Shown: positions 30,902-40,520, counted from the first letter of the stretch. The stretch: DNA of 40,520 nt from Cyanobacteria bacterium RU_5_0 (GCA_012033255.1 JAAUSF010000040.1:1-40520); one strand, 5' to 3'. Translations and numbers: made by a program. Notes: generated by a model not told the origin, from the letters alone.

Positions 30902-32407
30902 ATGGCGAGAGATCTACGGGGATTCCTGAATCAGCTTGAACAACGGGGACAACTGCGACGAATCAGTGCATTGGTTGACCCAGACCTGGAAATTGCCGAG
31001 ATCTCCAACCGGATGTTGCAACGGGGCGGGCCGGCATTGCTATTTGAGAACGTCAAAGGCTCTCCCTATCCGATCGCCATCAACACAATGGGCACCGTCG
31101 AGCGGATCTGTTGGGCGATGAACATGGAGCGTCCGGAAGAGTTGGAAACGCTGGGCAAAAAGTTGGGCATGTTGCAACAGCCCAAACCGCCGAAAAAGAT
31201 TTCGCAAGCGATCGAGTTTGGCAAGATTTTGTTTGATGTCGTTAGGGCAAAACCGGGTCGCGATTTCTTTCCCGCTTGTCAGCAAGTGGTGATTCAGGGG
31301 GATGAACTGGATTTAAATCAGATTCCGATGATTCGTCCTTATGCGGGGGATGCAGGCAGAATCATCACCCTGGGATTGGTAATTACCAAAGATTGCGAAA
31401 CCGGAACGCCCAATGTCGGAGTGTACCGTCTGCAACTCCAGTCGAAAAATACGATGACGGTGCATTGGCTCTCTGTGCGCGGCGGAGCCAGACATCTGCG
31501 AAAGGTGGCAGAACGCGGTCAAAAATTGGAAGTGGCGATCGCCCTGGGGGTTGATCCCCTGATCATTATGGCGGCGGCTACCCCGATCCCGGTGGATTTG
31601 TCTGAATGGCTGTTTGCCGGACTCTATGGCGGCTCTGGTGTGACCCTAGCCAAGTGTAAGACGGTGGATTTAGAAGTTCCTGCCGATGCGGAGTTTGTCT
31701 TAGAAGGGACGATTACGCCCGGTGAAGTCTTGCCCGATGGGCCGTTTGGCGATCATATGGGCTATTACGGCGGCGTGGAAGATTCGCCATTAATCCGCTT
31801 TCACTGCCTGACCCATCGCCACGATCCGATTTATCTGACCACGTTTAGCGGTCGCCCTCCCAAGGAAGAAGCGATGATGGCGATCGCCCTCAATCGGATT
31901 TACACGCCGATCCTGCGGCAGCAAGTTTCTGAAATTACCGACTTTTTCCTGCCAATGGAAGCCTTGAGCTATAAGGCAGCGATTATTTCGATCGACAAAG
32001 CCTATCCCGGTCAAGCTCGACGAGCGGCGCTGGCTTTCTGGAGTGCGCTGCCCCAATTCACCTACACCAAATTTGTGATTGTGGTCGATAAATCGATCAA
32101 CATTCGTGATCCCCGTCAGGTGGTGTGGGCCATTACCTCGAAAGTTGATCCGGTGCGCGATGTTTTTATCCTGCCCGAAACCCCGTTTGATACGCTGGAT
32201 TTTGCTAGTGAAAAAATTGGTTTAGGGGGACGAATGGGCATTGATGCCACTACAAAAATTCCGCCGGAAACCGATCACCCGTGGGGCGATCCCCTGGAAT
32301 CCGATTCGCAAGTGGCAGAAAGGGTCGATCGCCGTTGGGCAGAGTATGGCTTAGCCGATTTGCCGTTAGGCGAGGTTGACCCCAATTTGTTTGGTTACGA
32401 AATGTAA
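30902..32407 (+). CDS. UbiD family decarboxylase
   Basis: A 501-residue prenylated-FMN-dependent decarboxylase. Signatures: ARDLRGFLNQLEQRGQLRRI at the start, NVGVYRLQL, HWLSVRGGARHL, and the GPFGDHMGYYGGVEDSP block with the family's acidic and basic residues. In cyanobacteria UbiD-like enzymes decarboxylate 4-hydroxybenzoate derivatives in plastoquinone synthesis or other aromatics; the substrate is inferred. I chose ATG 30902 for the typical start; upstream codons pass through a hairpin repeat. The ClC gene follows after 87 bases. Confidence 0.93.
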   Translation: MARDLRGFLNQLEQRGQLRRISALVDPDLEIAEISNRMLQRGGPALLFENVKGSPYPIAINTMGTVERICWAMNMERPEELETLGKKLGMLQQPKPPKKISQAIEFGKILFDVVRAKPGRDFFPACQQVVIQGDELDLNQIPMIRPYAGDAGRIITLGLVITKDCETGTPNVGVYRLQLQSKNTMTVHWLSVRGGARHLRKVAERGQKLEVAIALGVDPLIIMAAATPIPVDLSEWLFAGLYGGSGVTLAKCKTVDLEVPADAEFVLEGTITPGEVLPDGPFGDHMGYYGGVEDSPLIRFHCLTHRHDPIYLTTFSGRPPKEEAMMAIALNRIYTPILRQQVSEITDFFLPMEALSYKAAIISIDKAYPGQARRAALAFWSALPQFTYTKFVIVVDKSINIRDPRQVVWAITSKVDPVRDVFILPETPFDTLDFASEKIGLGGRMGIDATTKIPPETDHPWGDPLESDSQVAERVDRRWAEYGLADLPLGEVDPNLFGYEM

Positions 32408-32494
32408 CGCTCTGGTGATCATCAATCACAATAGGAAATAGGCTTCTCCAGCCTCACTATCCCTCCACTTCCAGCCTAAGCCCATCTCCAGCGA

Positions 32495-34378
32495 ATGAGC
32501 GTTACTCCTGTCCCCAATGGGCTGCCGCACTCCAGGCAACCCACCCGTGTTCCTGCTTTTCGATTTACCAAACTTCTAAACCGTCTGCAACCCACCCCAG
32601 AATCCGTGGTGCTGCTGCTAGCCGTGCTGGTCGGTACGGGTGCTGGAGCGGGCGTTGTGTTATTTCGTGCCCTGATTCACCTGATGCATCACCTGATGTT
32701 TGCAGAGGTATCCGGGTTTCTGTCAGCCTGGGGACATTGGACATTAGCCCTGATCCCGCTTCTAGGTGGATTGTTAGTCGGCTTGATGCGATGGCGAATG
32801 CGAAATTTTGGTCCAGGACTGGCGACGCTGCTAGAAGTCGTTCAGGGCAATCGAGAGCTACAGTTGCAAAATCCGATTACGAAGATGGCAGCCGCGTCTA
32901 TTTCGCTGGGAAGCGGTGCATCATTGGGGCCTGAAGGGCCGAGTGTAGAAATTGGAGCCTATTTTAGTTTGCTGTTGGGGCAGGTGTTGCGCGTCTCCCA
33001 AGAACGACAGCGATTGTTACTGAGTGCCGGAGCCGCCGCCGGATTAGCCGCCGGATTTAATGCACCGATCGCCGGGGTATTTTTTGCGCTCGAAGTCGTG
33101 ATGGGAACCACCTTTGCCGCATCGGCAGCGAGTGTCGTCTTGCTGGCGGCCGTCGTTGCTGCCTGGATCGCCCAAATTGGCTTGGGATCGCAACCTGCCT
33201 TTGCCCTCCCTGCTTATGAAGTGCGGAGTCTACTCGAACTGCCGCTCTATGTGGGACTAGGACTGTTAGCCAGCTTGCTGTCGCTCTTACATATTCGCTT
33301 GTTGAAACTCTCTCAGCAGTCTTTTAAGGGCGAGATCGCCGGACTAGAATGGCTAGCGACGATTCCGCAGCCGCTTCATCCTGTAATGGGAGGAGCGTGT
33401 TTGGGCTTGGTGGCGCTGCAACTTCCTCAGATTTTGGGCGTTGGCTATGAAACGATCGAAGCGATGTTGCAAGATGTGCAGTTTCCCTTGCAAATGGTGA
33501 TCGCGCTGCTGGTTGTCAAGTTAATCATGACGGCAGTAAGTTTTGGCAGTGGATTTGTCGGGGGTGTGTTTGCTCCAGCTTTATTTCTGGGCGCGTCGTT
33601 AGGAACTGCCTATGAGAAAGTGCTGGCGATCGCACTTCCCCACTCAGATGCTTATATGGCATCGTCTCCAGCTTACGCAATGGTCGGGATGGCGGCTTTC
33701 CTGGCAGCGAGTGTCCGTGCCCCGCTAACGGCGATCTTGCTATTATTTGAACTCACCCATGATTATCGGATTGTCCTTCCCTTAATGACGGCTGTTGGAT
33801 TGAGTATTTGGATGGTGGAATACCTCCATCCGCAAGTGGTGATTGATAACACCCCCGAACCACAACCTAGCATTGAGCAACTCCTCCCTCCCGAACCCTC
33901 CTCAATTACCGTTGTTGAAGCCATGCAACCTTCACCCTTGCGATTGGCTGGCACCTTGCCACTGGGGGAAGCCGGACAGACCCTGATTGCACAACGCACC
34001 TATTGCGCCCTCGTCATAGACGAAGAAGAACAACTGGTTGGCATCATTACGCTGCAAGATGTGCATCGGCTCATCGCCAGAGCCAAATCAGAATTTGAGG
34101 TGGAAGAATTATTGCATCAGCCGATTCAGGATCTCTGCACCACCGACCTCCTCTATGCCTACGAGGATGAACCGATCGCCGACGCCACCGATCGCATGTC
34201 TGCCAGAGGCATACAACAACTCCCCGTCGTGAACCGAGATCAGCCTCAACAGGTAATTGGCTTACTCACCCAAGAAAATATTGCCCTCGCCGATCGCATT
34301 GCCCGTACTCGCACTGCCTTAGAACGTCATCTTGAGGAAGCCACAGAAGAGTCGCTGGTGTTGTTGGAGGGGAGGTAA
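32495..34378 (+). CDS. ClC-type chloride channel/antiporter with CBS domains
   Basis: A 627-residue membrane protein. Residues 30-445 form the ClC core, with selectivity motifs SGASLGPEGPSVEIG (gating Glu in GPEGP) and GSGFVGGVFAPALFLGAS. Residues 475-620 hold two CBS domains (VVEAMQPSPLRLAGTLPLGE and so on) that bind nucleotides and regulate gating. Whether it is a channel or an H+/Cl- antiporter cannot be told without the proton glutamate. It is on the same strand as UbiD, 87 bases away; a functional link is not obvious. Confidence 0.94.
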   Translation: MSVTPVPNGLPHSRQPTRVPAFRFTKLLNRLQPTPESVVLLLAVLVGTGAGAGVVLFRALIHLMHHLMFAEVSGFLSAWGHWTLALIPLLGGLLVGLMRWRMRNFGPGLATLLEVVQGNRELQLQNPITKMAAASISLGSGASLGPEGPSVEIGAYFSLLLGQVLRVSQERQRLLLSAGAAAGLAAGFNAPIAGVFFALEVVMGTTFAASAASVVLLAAVVAAWIAQIGLGSQPAFALPAYEVRSLLELPLYVGLGLLASLLSLLHIRLLKLSQQSFKGEIAGLEWLATIPQPLHPVMGGACLGLVALQLPQILGVGYETIEAMLQDVQFPLQMVIALLVVKLIMTAVSFGSGFVGGVFAPALFLGASLGTAYEKVLAIALPHSDAYMASSPAYAMVGMAAFLAASVRAPLTAILLLFELTHDYRIVLPLMTAVGLSIWMVEYLHPQVVIDNTPEPQPSIEQLLPPEPSSITVVEAMQPSPLRLAGTLPLGEAGQTLIAQRTYCALVIDEEEQLVGIITLQDVHRLIARAKSEFEVEELLHQPIQDLCTTDLLYAYEDEPIADATDRMSARGIQQLPVVNRDQPQQVIGLLTQENIALADRIARTRTALERHLEEATEESLVLLEGR

Positions 34379-34417
34379 TGGGTGATGGGGAGTGGGTAAT
34401 GGGTAATGGCGCTATAC
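34379..34417. repeat. Short tandem repeat after the ClC gene
   Basis: Degenerate GGGTAAT/GGGTGAT-type heptamers between the ClC stop and the 3' end of the convergent small exported protein. Same class as the repeats at 13644 and 13144. Confidence 0.65.
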
Positions 34418-34732
34418 CTAAGGAATGAATGGGAAGATGGTGCGGCGGAGGGCACGGCGGAGTTGCAGGAGTGTGATGATATAGCGAAGTTGAGAGGGCA
34501 AAGTACTATACAGTTCTGGATTGCGCTGGAGTTCTTCTTCGAGTTCAGCATATTCTGCCGCCGTCAATGGTTCCCCTGTGACAGGCGATCGGGCTTCTGT
34601 AATAATTTCCGTCCGCAAGACTTCTTCTGGCACGTCTTCAGGCGGCGGCAATGCCATAGCAGGAACGATTGCTCCCACTACACCTCCACCCATCCAACTC
34701 AAAGCTAGCCCTAACCCAATAATTCTTGTCAT
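34418..34732 (-). CDS. Small exported protein of unknown function
   Basis: A 104-residue protein. A signal peptide covers residues 1-28 (RIIGLGLALSWMGGGVVGAI, then VPAMALP). The mature part is PPPEDVPEEVLRTEIITEAR, SPVTGEPLTAAEYAELEEEL and a hydrophobic/basic end (ITLLQLRRALRRTIFPFIP). Proteins of this shape occur in many cyanobacteria, probably periplasmic or lumenal, with no known role. Its start codon lies inside a CATTGGT tandem repeat and there is no ribosome binding site. Confidence 0.75.
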   Translation of the reverse strand: MTRIIGLGLALSWMGGGVVGAIVPAMALPPPEDVPEEVLRTEIITEARSPVTGEPLTAAEYAELEEELQRNPELYSTLPSQLRYIITLLQLRRALRRTIFPFIP

Positions 34733-34757
34733 TGGTCATTGGTCATTGGTCATTGAT
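34730..34757. repeat. Heptanucleotide tandem repeat containing a start codon
   Basis: Three perfect CATTGGT units and a fourth with one change. On the minus strand each contains ATG; the last ATG is the start of the small exported protein, so slippage would shift the leader. Confidence 0.85.
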
Positions 34758-34777
34758 TATTGTCACTCTCTCCCTCC

Positions 34778-34942
34778 CTACCGTATACACACAAGTTCTC
34801 TAGATTCGGTATTCGCGTGGTTTGATCTTCCCTAACTCTGCTTAAAAAGGAGGGAACCGGATCGGAAGTCTCCCTTGAAAAGAGGGATTTAGGGGGATCG
34901 AGCAGAATTTTAGAATTTCATACGAGATGGTGTACACGGTAG
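34778..34942. mobile_element. MITE-like element, copy 2
   Basis: 165 bases with ends CTACCGTATACACAC and GGTGTACACGGTAG, matching the terminal inverted repeats of copy 1 with one or two changes. The interior carries CTAACTCTGCTTAAAAAGGA and TTTAGGGGGATCG, a different filling from copy 1, with a partial palindrome. No perfect target duplication is seen (CTCTCCCTCC against CTCACTCCCT). No gene inside. Confidence 0.72.
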
Positions 34943-34951
34943 CTCACTCCC

Positions 34952-35628
34952 TCATCCCTCATCCTTTAGTCCCGGTGGCAACGGTTCACCACAAACCTGA
35001 TGAATCTGGATAATGCGATCGAACAACCAAGCATACTCTTGGCGATACATGGGGATCAATGCCAGTGGACTGAGGAGAGCCGCCGCCGCAATATCAGCCG
35101 CCGTGAGCCGATCGTCCACTAAATACTCGGTTTGCCATCGTCCAGCCAAAAAATCTAATGCGGCGTTAAGCCGACTCACTGCCAAATCGACTCGTGCTTG
35201 ACTGATGCCATACTGCCAGCGCACCACCTGAATCAAAATCTGGCTGGGTAAAGATGGATCAATTTGTTTGCCTTCCCCGGCCCGGAAGTGATAGTAGACA
35301 AAGCGAGTAGCCACGCCAATGCTTTCATCTAACCAATCTTCCAATGCCCAAACTTCTGAGTTGCGATCGGGGTCAGAAAGCGACAGGGATGTTCAGGGCA
35401 GTCAGTATCCAGGAAATGCAGAATTCGAGTAGAATCAGCGATCGCATCTGGTTGATTTGGCTTTTGCGGCAGCAAAACAGGCACCGTAGTCAACCCAGTC
35501 AAAGGTTTGAGCTTAACCGCATGAAGCCCAGGTATAAGATTTTCAACCTGATACGAAATGTGCTTATACCCTAAAGCCAGCCTTGCTTTCCGGCAATAGT
35601 GAGAGGTACTAAATTGCAATAACAACAT
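34952..35628 (-). pseudogene. Glutathione S-transferase with a single-base frameshift
   Basis: The N-terminal thioredoxin-like half (LLLQFSTSHYCRKARLALGY, IADSTRILHFLD) and the C-terminal helical half (LEDWLDESIGVATRFVYYHF, AADIAAAALLSPLALIPMYR) are in different frames. One extra base would give FLTPDRNSEVWALEDWLDES, the expected link, in a protein of about 225 residues. The missing base appears to be a G in the run after GCGATCG at 35363-35372. Cys in SHYCRKAR is the likely active-site residue. It may be a read error rather than true loss. Confidence 0.85.
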
Positions 35629-35817
35629 TCAAATATCAAGCAGCCTACAGAGTTATCGTATCAGGAGAGCAGATGGCTAAGCCTTAACTACTCTACCAAA
35701 CAACACTCCATAGGCGGCTGAAGCTATAGAAATGGTGAAAATCTAACGCAGGTGAATGAATGGCGAAGTCTTAAACTCTATCATCAACAGACTTCAAGCC
35801 GCTTTCCACTTCTCAAC

Positions 35818-35973
35818 TCATGGGCTAGGGGAGGGAGAAGCTGGGGATTCTGCCGGAGATTCAGGAGATGCTTCCGGAGATTCTGTGCCGGTATCTGTCG
35901 TACCGCCACCGCAAGCAGCTAGCGTAGCTGTCAAACCCAAAACCAAAAGCAAACCGATTGCCTTCTTGTTCAT
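35818..35973 (-). CDS. Small lipoprotein
   Basis: A 51-residue lipoprotein too short for most gene finders. The signal peptide MNKKAIGLLLVLGLTATLAA leads to a lipobox (LAAC, Cys21). The mature part is GGGTTDTGTESPEASPESPA and ends SPSPSP, a flexible Ser/Pro/Glu-rich tether with no folded domain. GAGGT lies eight bases before the ATG. Likely an envelope or thylakoid-anchored peptide; the role is unknown. Confidence 0.8.
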   Translation of the reverse strand: MNKKAIGLLLVLGLTATLAACGGGTTDTGTESPEASPESPAESPASPSPSP

Positions 35974-36490
35974 AGTTTTACCTCTGATGAACTGTGATCA
36001 ATAATAAGAACTGGGTGAGGAGCCAAACTGCCGCCAGGCAGAGCAATCCCACTATTGAATTGGTTGAAAAGCTTAGCAATCGTTGCTTCCAACAGAAAGG
36101 GCTTTAGCTAAGTTGGCTAAAACCTTGTCTAAACTCCAACCCACCCCTAGAGGGAACTGAGTACTGGCATGAGTACTTCACTATTTCTAGCAGATTTGGC
36201 GTTCCTTCGTGCATCTATAAGAAGATAAGATTAGCAATTACATGGAAATTTTCCTCTACATGCGAGTCCGATCGCCCAGCGCCCCAACTGCCATATAGCA
36301 TGACACCCTTCCCTGTAATCCATTAATCCTCGCTCTCATTTCACACGAAAGTTAACTACTGTCTTCACTCCATAGAGAGATGGAGCAGGATAAACGCTCG
36401 TTCCTATGCTGGCTCTTCAGAAAGCTCAGAGTTTACAATTATTAATACAGCAGAATCGATCGCCGGGAATTTAGTTTCCGAATTTAGGAC
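35974..36490. other. Intergenic region before the BchH-like gene
   Basis: About 515 bases with no gene seen. I looked for a cobalamin or other riboswitch because the next gene is a chelatase subunit, but found no consensus box. It should contain the divergent promoters of the small lipoprotein and the BchH-like gene. TAGGAC lies just before the chelatase ATG. Confidence 0.5.
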
Positions 36491-39400
36491 ATGAAACGCA
36501 TTGTCTTGATTGCAGGGTTTGAGTCGTTCAACGCTGATTTATATCGTCAGGCTGCCCAAATCGCGCAAGAACGCTGTCTGGAATTAGAGATTCAGGTCTT
36601 CAGTGATCGCGACCTCGCCGCCAACCCCACTCAGGTTGAAGTGGCTCTCCATGAGGCTCAAGTCTTCTTCGGAAGCCTTCTATTCGACTACGACCAAGTG
36701 CTATGGCTGCGCGATCGAGTCCAGCAGATTCCGATTCGCCTCATCTTCGAGTCTGCTCTTGAACTCATGAGCCTAACCCAACTGGGCAAATTTGCGATCG
36801 GCGACAAGCCCAAAGGAATGCCCAAACCCGTGCAGTTTATTCTCAGCAAATTCAGCAACTCACGCGAAGAAGACAAACTGGCAGGCTATCTCAGCTTCCT
36901 CAAAGTTGGACCCAAGCTGCTGAAATTTGTGCCGATCGGCAAAGTCCAAGACCTCCGCAACTGGCTCATTATCTACGGCTACTGGAACGCTGGCGGCTCT
37001 GAAAACGTAGCGTCCCTCTTCTGGTTCCTCGCTGAAACCTATCTGGAACTCAACGTTGGTGAGATCGCACCGCCGATCGAAACTCCCAACATGGGGCTGC
37101 TACACCCCGATTATGCAGGCTACTTTGAATCTCCGAAATACTATCTGGATTGGTATCGATCGCGCAACGACATTCCATCGGAACATCTCTCCCATCCAAC
37201 CGTTGGGATTCTTCTTTACCGCAAACACGTCATCACCAAACAGCTTTATATTCCTCGACTGATTCGTCACTTTGAACAAGCAGGATTGGTGCCCTTGCCC
37301 ATTTTCATCAATGGCGTCGAAGGACATGTTGCCGTGCGAGATTGGCTAACCACAACACATGAACAGCAACAGCGACAGCAGGGCAATGTAGAAACCCCTT
37401 CGCTGTCAGACGAAGCAGTGCGGGTGGATGCGATCGTCTCCACGATCGGCTTTCCCCTCGTGGGCGGTCCTGCCGGATCGATGGAAGCTGGAAGACAAGT
37501 CGAAGTCGCCAAACGCATTCTCACTGCGAAGAATGTTCCTTATTTCGTTGCGGCTCCTCTGCTGATTCAAGACATTCACTCCTGGACTCGTCAAGGGATT
37601 GGTGGACTGCAAAGCGTTGTGCTGTACGCGCTGCCAGAGTTAGATGGGGCGATCGATACGGTTCCTTTGGGCGGACTCGTTGGAGATAAAATTTATCTGA
37701 TCTCGGAACGAGTCAACCGTTTGACCGCACGAGTGAAAAACTGGATTGCCTTACGACAGACCCCTCCCGGCGATCGCAAACTTGCCATCATTCTCTACGG
37801 CTTTCCTCCGGGCTATGGCGCAACCGGAACGGCTGCCCTGCTCAACGTCCCCAAATCCCTCATCAAACTCCTTCAGGCACTCAAAGAGCAAGGCTACACC
37901 GTTGGCAACTTCCCAGAAGACGGCGAAGAACTGATTCAACTCGTCAGGACGGCAGACGATGTAACGGAGACACGAACGGATGAAGGAACGGATCGATCGC
38001 AAACTAACGATTCATTCACTCCATCGGCTACAAAATCTGTTACCACGAGGGTCAACGTCCGCACGTTGGAGAAATGGCTTGGCTATCTGCTAACTTCTCG
38101 TGTCGAAAAACAATGGAAGTCCCTCACCGGCACAGGCATTAAAACCTATGGCGAAGAGTTTCACATTGGCGGCATTCAACTCGGTAACATCTGGATTGGG
38201 GTTCAGCCGCCTCTGGGATTGGCAGGCGATCCGATGCGCCTGATGTTCGAGCGCGATCTCACGCCTCATCCCCAATATGCCGCCTTCTACAAGTGGCTGC
38301 AAAATGAATTTCAAGCGGATGCTGTCATTCACTTTGGGATGCATGGCACTGTCGAATGGCTTCCTGGCTCTCCCTTGGGCAACACGGGCTATTCCTGGTC
38401 AGATATTCTCCTGGGAAACCTGCCCAATCTTTACCTCTATGCTGCCAACAATCCTTCAGAATCGATCCTGGCAAAACGTCGAGGCTATGGCGTTCTGATC
38501 TCCTACAACGTGCCACCCTATGGTCGGGCGGGCTTATACAAAGAACTGGTTGCCCTACGCGATTTGATTTCAGAATATCGAGAAGACCCGCAGAAAAACT
38601 ATGCGCTAAAAGAAGCGATCTGCAAAAAGATTCTGGATGCCGGACTAGAAACAGATTGTCCCTTCCCGGAAGCCAAACAGCTAGGGATTCAGTTTACGCC
38701 TGAAAACGCTCGGATGTTCAGCGATCGCGCCTTCAACCACTACCTCGTCATCCTCTACGAATACCTGCAAGCCCTGGAAAACCGCCTTTTCTCCTCCGGA
38801 CTCCACATCCTCGGCGAACCTCCCACCCCCGAAGAACTGGAACGCTACCTCAACGCCTACTTCAATGAAGAATTACCAGAGCAAGCCCTTGCCTCTCTCC
38901 CCTCCTCCCCCCAGCCCCCTCTCTCCCCATCTTCTTACCCCAACTTCAGCGAAGCCCTCGAAATCCGCGATCGCTCAACCAAACCACCGACGAACTCACT
39001 AACCTCCTGCGTGGACTCAACGGCGAATACATCCCTCCTGCCCCCGGTGGTGACTTACTCCGCGATGGCATTGGCGTTCTCCCGACAGGTCGCAATATCC
39101 ACGCTCTCGACCCGTACCGGATGCCTTCTCCTGCCGCCTACGAACGAGGACGAGAAATTGCTCAAAAAATCATCGCTCAGCATTTGCAAGAACACGGCGA
39201 CTATCCCGAAACCGTTGCCGTTATGCTCTGGGGACTCGACGCGATCAAAACCAAAGGCGAATCGATCGGCATTTTGCTAGAACTGGTTGGCGCAGAACCT
39301 GTGAAAGAAGGCACCGGACGGATCGTTCGCTACGAACTGAAGCCCTTATCTGAACTTAACCATCCGCGAATCGATGTCTTGGGTAACTTGTCTGGCATTT

Positions 39401-40260
39401 TCCGCGATAGCTTCGTCAACATTATTGAATTGCTGGATGATCTATTCAAACGCGCCGCTACTGCGGATGAACCGGACGATCGCAACTTCATCCGCAAACA
39501 TGCACTCGCTCTGAAAGCCCAAGGAATTGAAAATTCATCAGCACGGCTGTTCTCCAATCCGGCTGGCGATTTTGGCTCATTAGTAAACGATCGTGTCACC
39601 GACTCCAACTGGGAAACTGGCGACGAACTGGGGCAAACCTGGGAAGGACGCAATACCTTCAGTTATGGTCGTCAAGACAAGGGACAAGCGCGACCAGAGG
39701 TATTACAAACGCTCTTGAAAAGTACCGATCGCGTCGTCCAGCAAATCGACTCGGTTGAATATGGTTTAACTGACATCCAAGAATATTACGCCAACACTGG
39801 AGGTTTGAAAAAAGCAGCAGAGTTACAGCGAGGCAAAAAAGTCACCGCTAGTTTCGTCGAAAGTTTCTCCAACGACACCACACCCCGCAAACTGGAAGAC
39901 TTGCTGCGAATGGAGTATCGTACTAAACTCCTCAATCCTAAGTGGGCAGATGCGATGGCAACTCAAGGTTCCGGCGGCGCATACGAAATCTCCCAACGTA
40001 TGACCACCCTCATGGGCTGGGCAGGCACCACTGATTTCAAAGAAAACTGGGTCTATGACCAAGCCGCCGACACTTATGCCCTCGACCCTGAAATGGCAGC
40101 CAAACTGCGCCAAGCTAACCCTGAAGCCTTCCGTAATATTGTCGGCAGAATGCTGGAGGCAAACGGTCGCGGCTTCTGGCACCCCGATCAAGAGAAATTG
40201 CAGAAGTTGCGAGACCTCTATGACCTCACTGATGAAGAATTGGAAGGTGTAACCCTGTAA
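36491..40260 (+). pseudogene. bchH: BchH-like magnesium chelatase subunit H, single-base frameshift
   Basis: A CobN/BchH-type large chelatase subunit. It begins KRIVLIAGFESFNADLYRQA and matches the second, BchH-like paralogue of cyanobacteria rather than main ChlH. Core motifs are present: NAGGSENVASLFWFLAETYL, GGLVGDKIYL, DAVIHFGMHGTVEWLPGSPL, PSPAAYERGREIAQKII, GRGFWHPD. At 38967-38974 (GCGATCGC) one base is missing: one frame ends with wrong sequence to 39280, while adding a C gives DRLNQTTDELTNLLRGLNGE and continues to 40260, about 1256 residues. Family members insert Mg2+ or Co2+ into tetrapyrroles with ATPase partners. A read error is possible. Confidence 0.87.
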
Positions 40261-40284
40261 GAACGGCTAAGGATCTGTTTGAGA

Positions 40285-40416
40285 ATGAATCGCACGATCG
40301 TTTGGTTTCGACGAGATTTACGGATTGCTGTTAAGGGTTCAATCTATAAGAATATCACTCCTCCTTCATCCTTCCCCTTCTGGCTCAATTCCTGCCAGCA
40401 ATTCTCAGTATGGTGA
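40285..40416 (+). pseudogene. N-terminal fragment of DNA photolyase/cryptochrome
   Basis: MNRTIVWFRRDLRI is the invariant start of FAD photolyases, with the VWFRRDLRI strand. After 14 residues it changes to unrelated sequence (AVKGSIYKNITPPS) and ends at 40416. A normal gene is about 470-500 residues. The break suggests insertion or deletion just after the start; the remaining 100 bases of the window hold no recognised gene. Confidence 0.65.
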
Positions 40417-40520
40417 AAAGATGTTCAAGCCGTGGAAATGCCTGTATTGTAAAAACATCTGAGAGAACCAAGAGAGCCAGAACCATTGCAAGAGCGGGGT
40501 TTATTTGACACGATAGTCGG

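Noticed and set aside
32408..32494. Fluoride riboswitch before the ClC gene
   Set aside because: The gap is only 87 bases and lacks the conserved fluoride-aptamer core.
35974..36490. Cobalamin or other riboswitch before the BchH-like gene
   Set aside because: No B12 box or other conserved core found on the sense strand.

Overview
The window reads as cyanobacterial chromosome, most likely from a filamentous, Leptolyngbya/Oscillatoria-like lineage. Evidence: very frequent HIP1-type palindromes (GCGATCGC), heptanucleotide tandem repeats, an NblB-like phycobilisome-degradation protein, a large BchH/ChlH-type chelatase, an NB-ARC/TPR STAND protein, and dense small toxin-antitoxin (TA) modules. 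No rRNA, tRNA or CRISPR array was seen.

Layout. (1) 0.8-4.15 kb: two near-identical Ras/MglA-like small GTPases flank a protoglobin and a Roadblock/LC7 protein; globin, Roadblock and GTPase 2 look like one operon closed by a strong terminator. (2) 4.5-7.6 kb: a chromate-type transporter followed directly by an IS605-type element with intact TnpB and frameshifted TnpA. (3) 7.6-15.5 kb: housekeeping genes (SDR oxidoreductase, fasciclin protein, acetate kinase, pentapeptide/TPR lipoprotein-like exported protein, ThpR-like 2H phosphoesterase, CBS protein, NblB-like HEAT protein, a protein with a histone-H1-like tail, two tiny zinc-finger proteins). (4) 15.5-21.3 kb: a complete late biotin pathway on the minus strand, bioF - BioH-like esterase - bioC - bioD - bioA - bioB, with translational coupling in the first four.

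(5) 21.4-30.1 kb is the accessory highlight. Eight different two-gene TA modules (RelE/ParE, YoeB, MazF, YafQ/RelE and three PIN/VapC types) stand one per interval between nine direct copies of a repeat of about 70-100 bp. The repeat is the 3' end of the NB-ARC/TPR gene that closes the array. Seven of eight modules are co-oriented and most toxin stop codons lie within about 30 bp of a repeat. A fused toxin/repeat remnant, a larger TPR tail copy and antitoxins with a shared N-terminal module but different toxin partners suggest a cassette-like array that grew and shuffled by recombination at these repeats. The STAND gene itself carries an in-frame TGA between its N-terminal domain and its NB-ARC domain.

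(6) 30.1-40.5 kb: two MITE-like elements sharing a terminal inverted repeat, a UbiD decarboxylase, a ClC channel with CBS domains, small exported proteins, a frameshifted GST, a frameshifted BchH-like chelatase and the start of a broken photolyase gene.

Three otherwise good genes (bioD, GST, bchH) each lack exactly one base next to a GCGATCG motif. This is either a systematic read error at a methylated HIP1 site or a true indel hotspot, and it should be settled before calling them pseudogenes.
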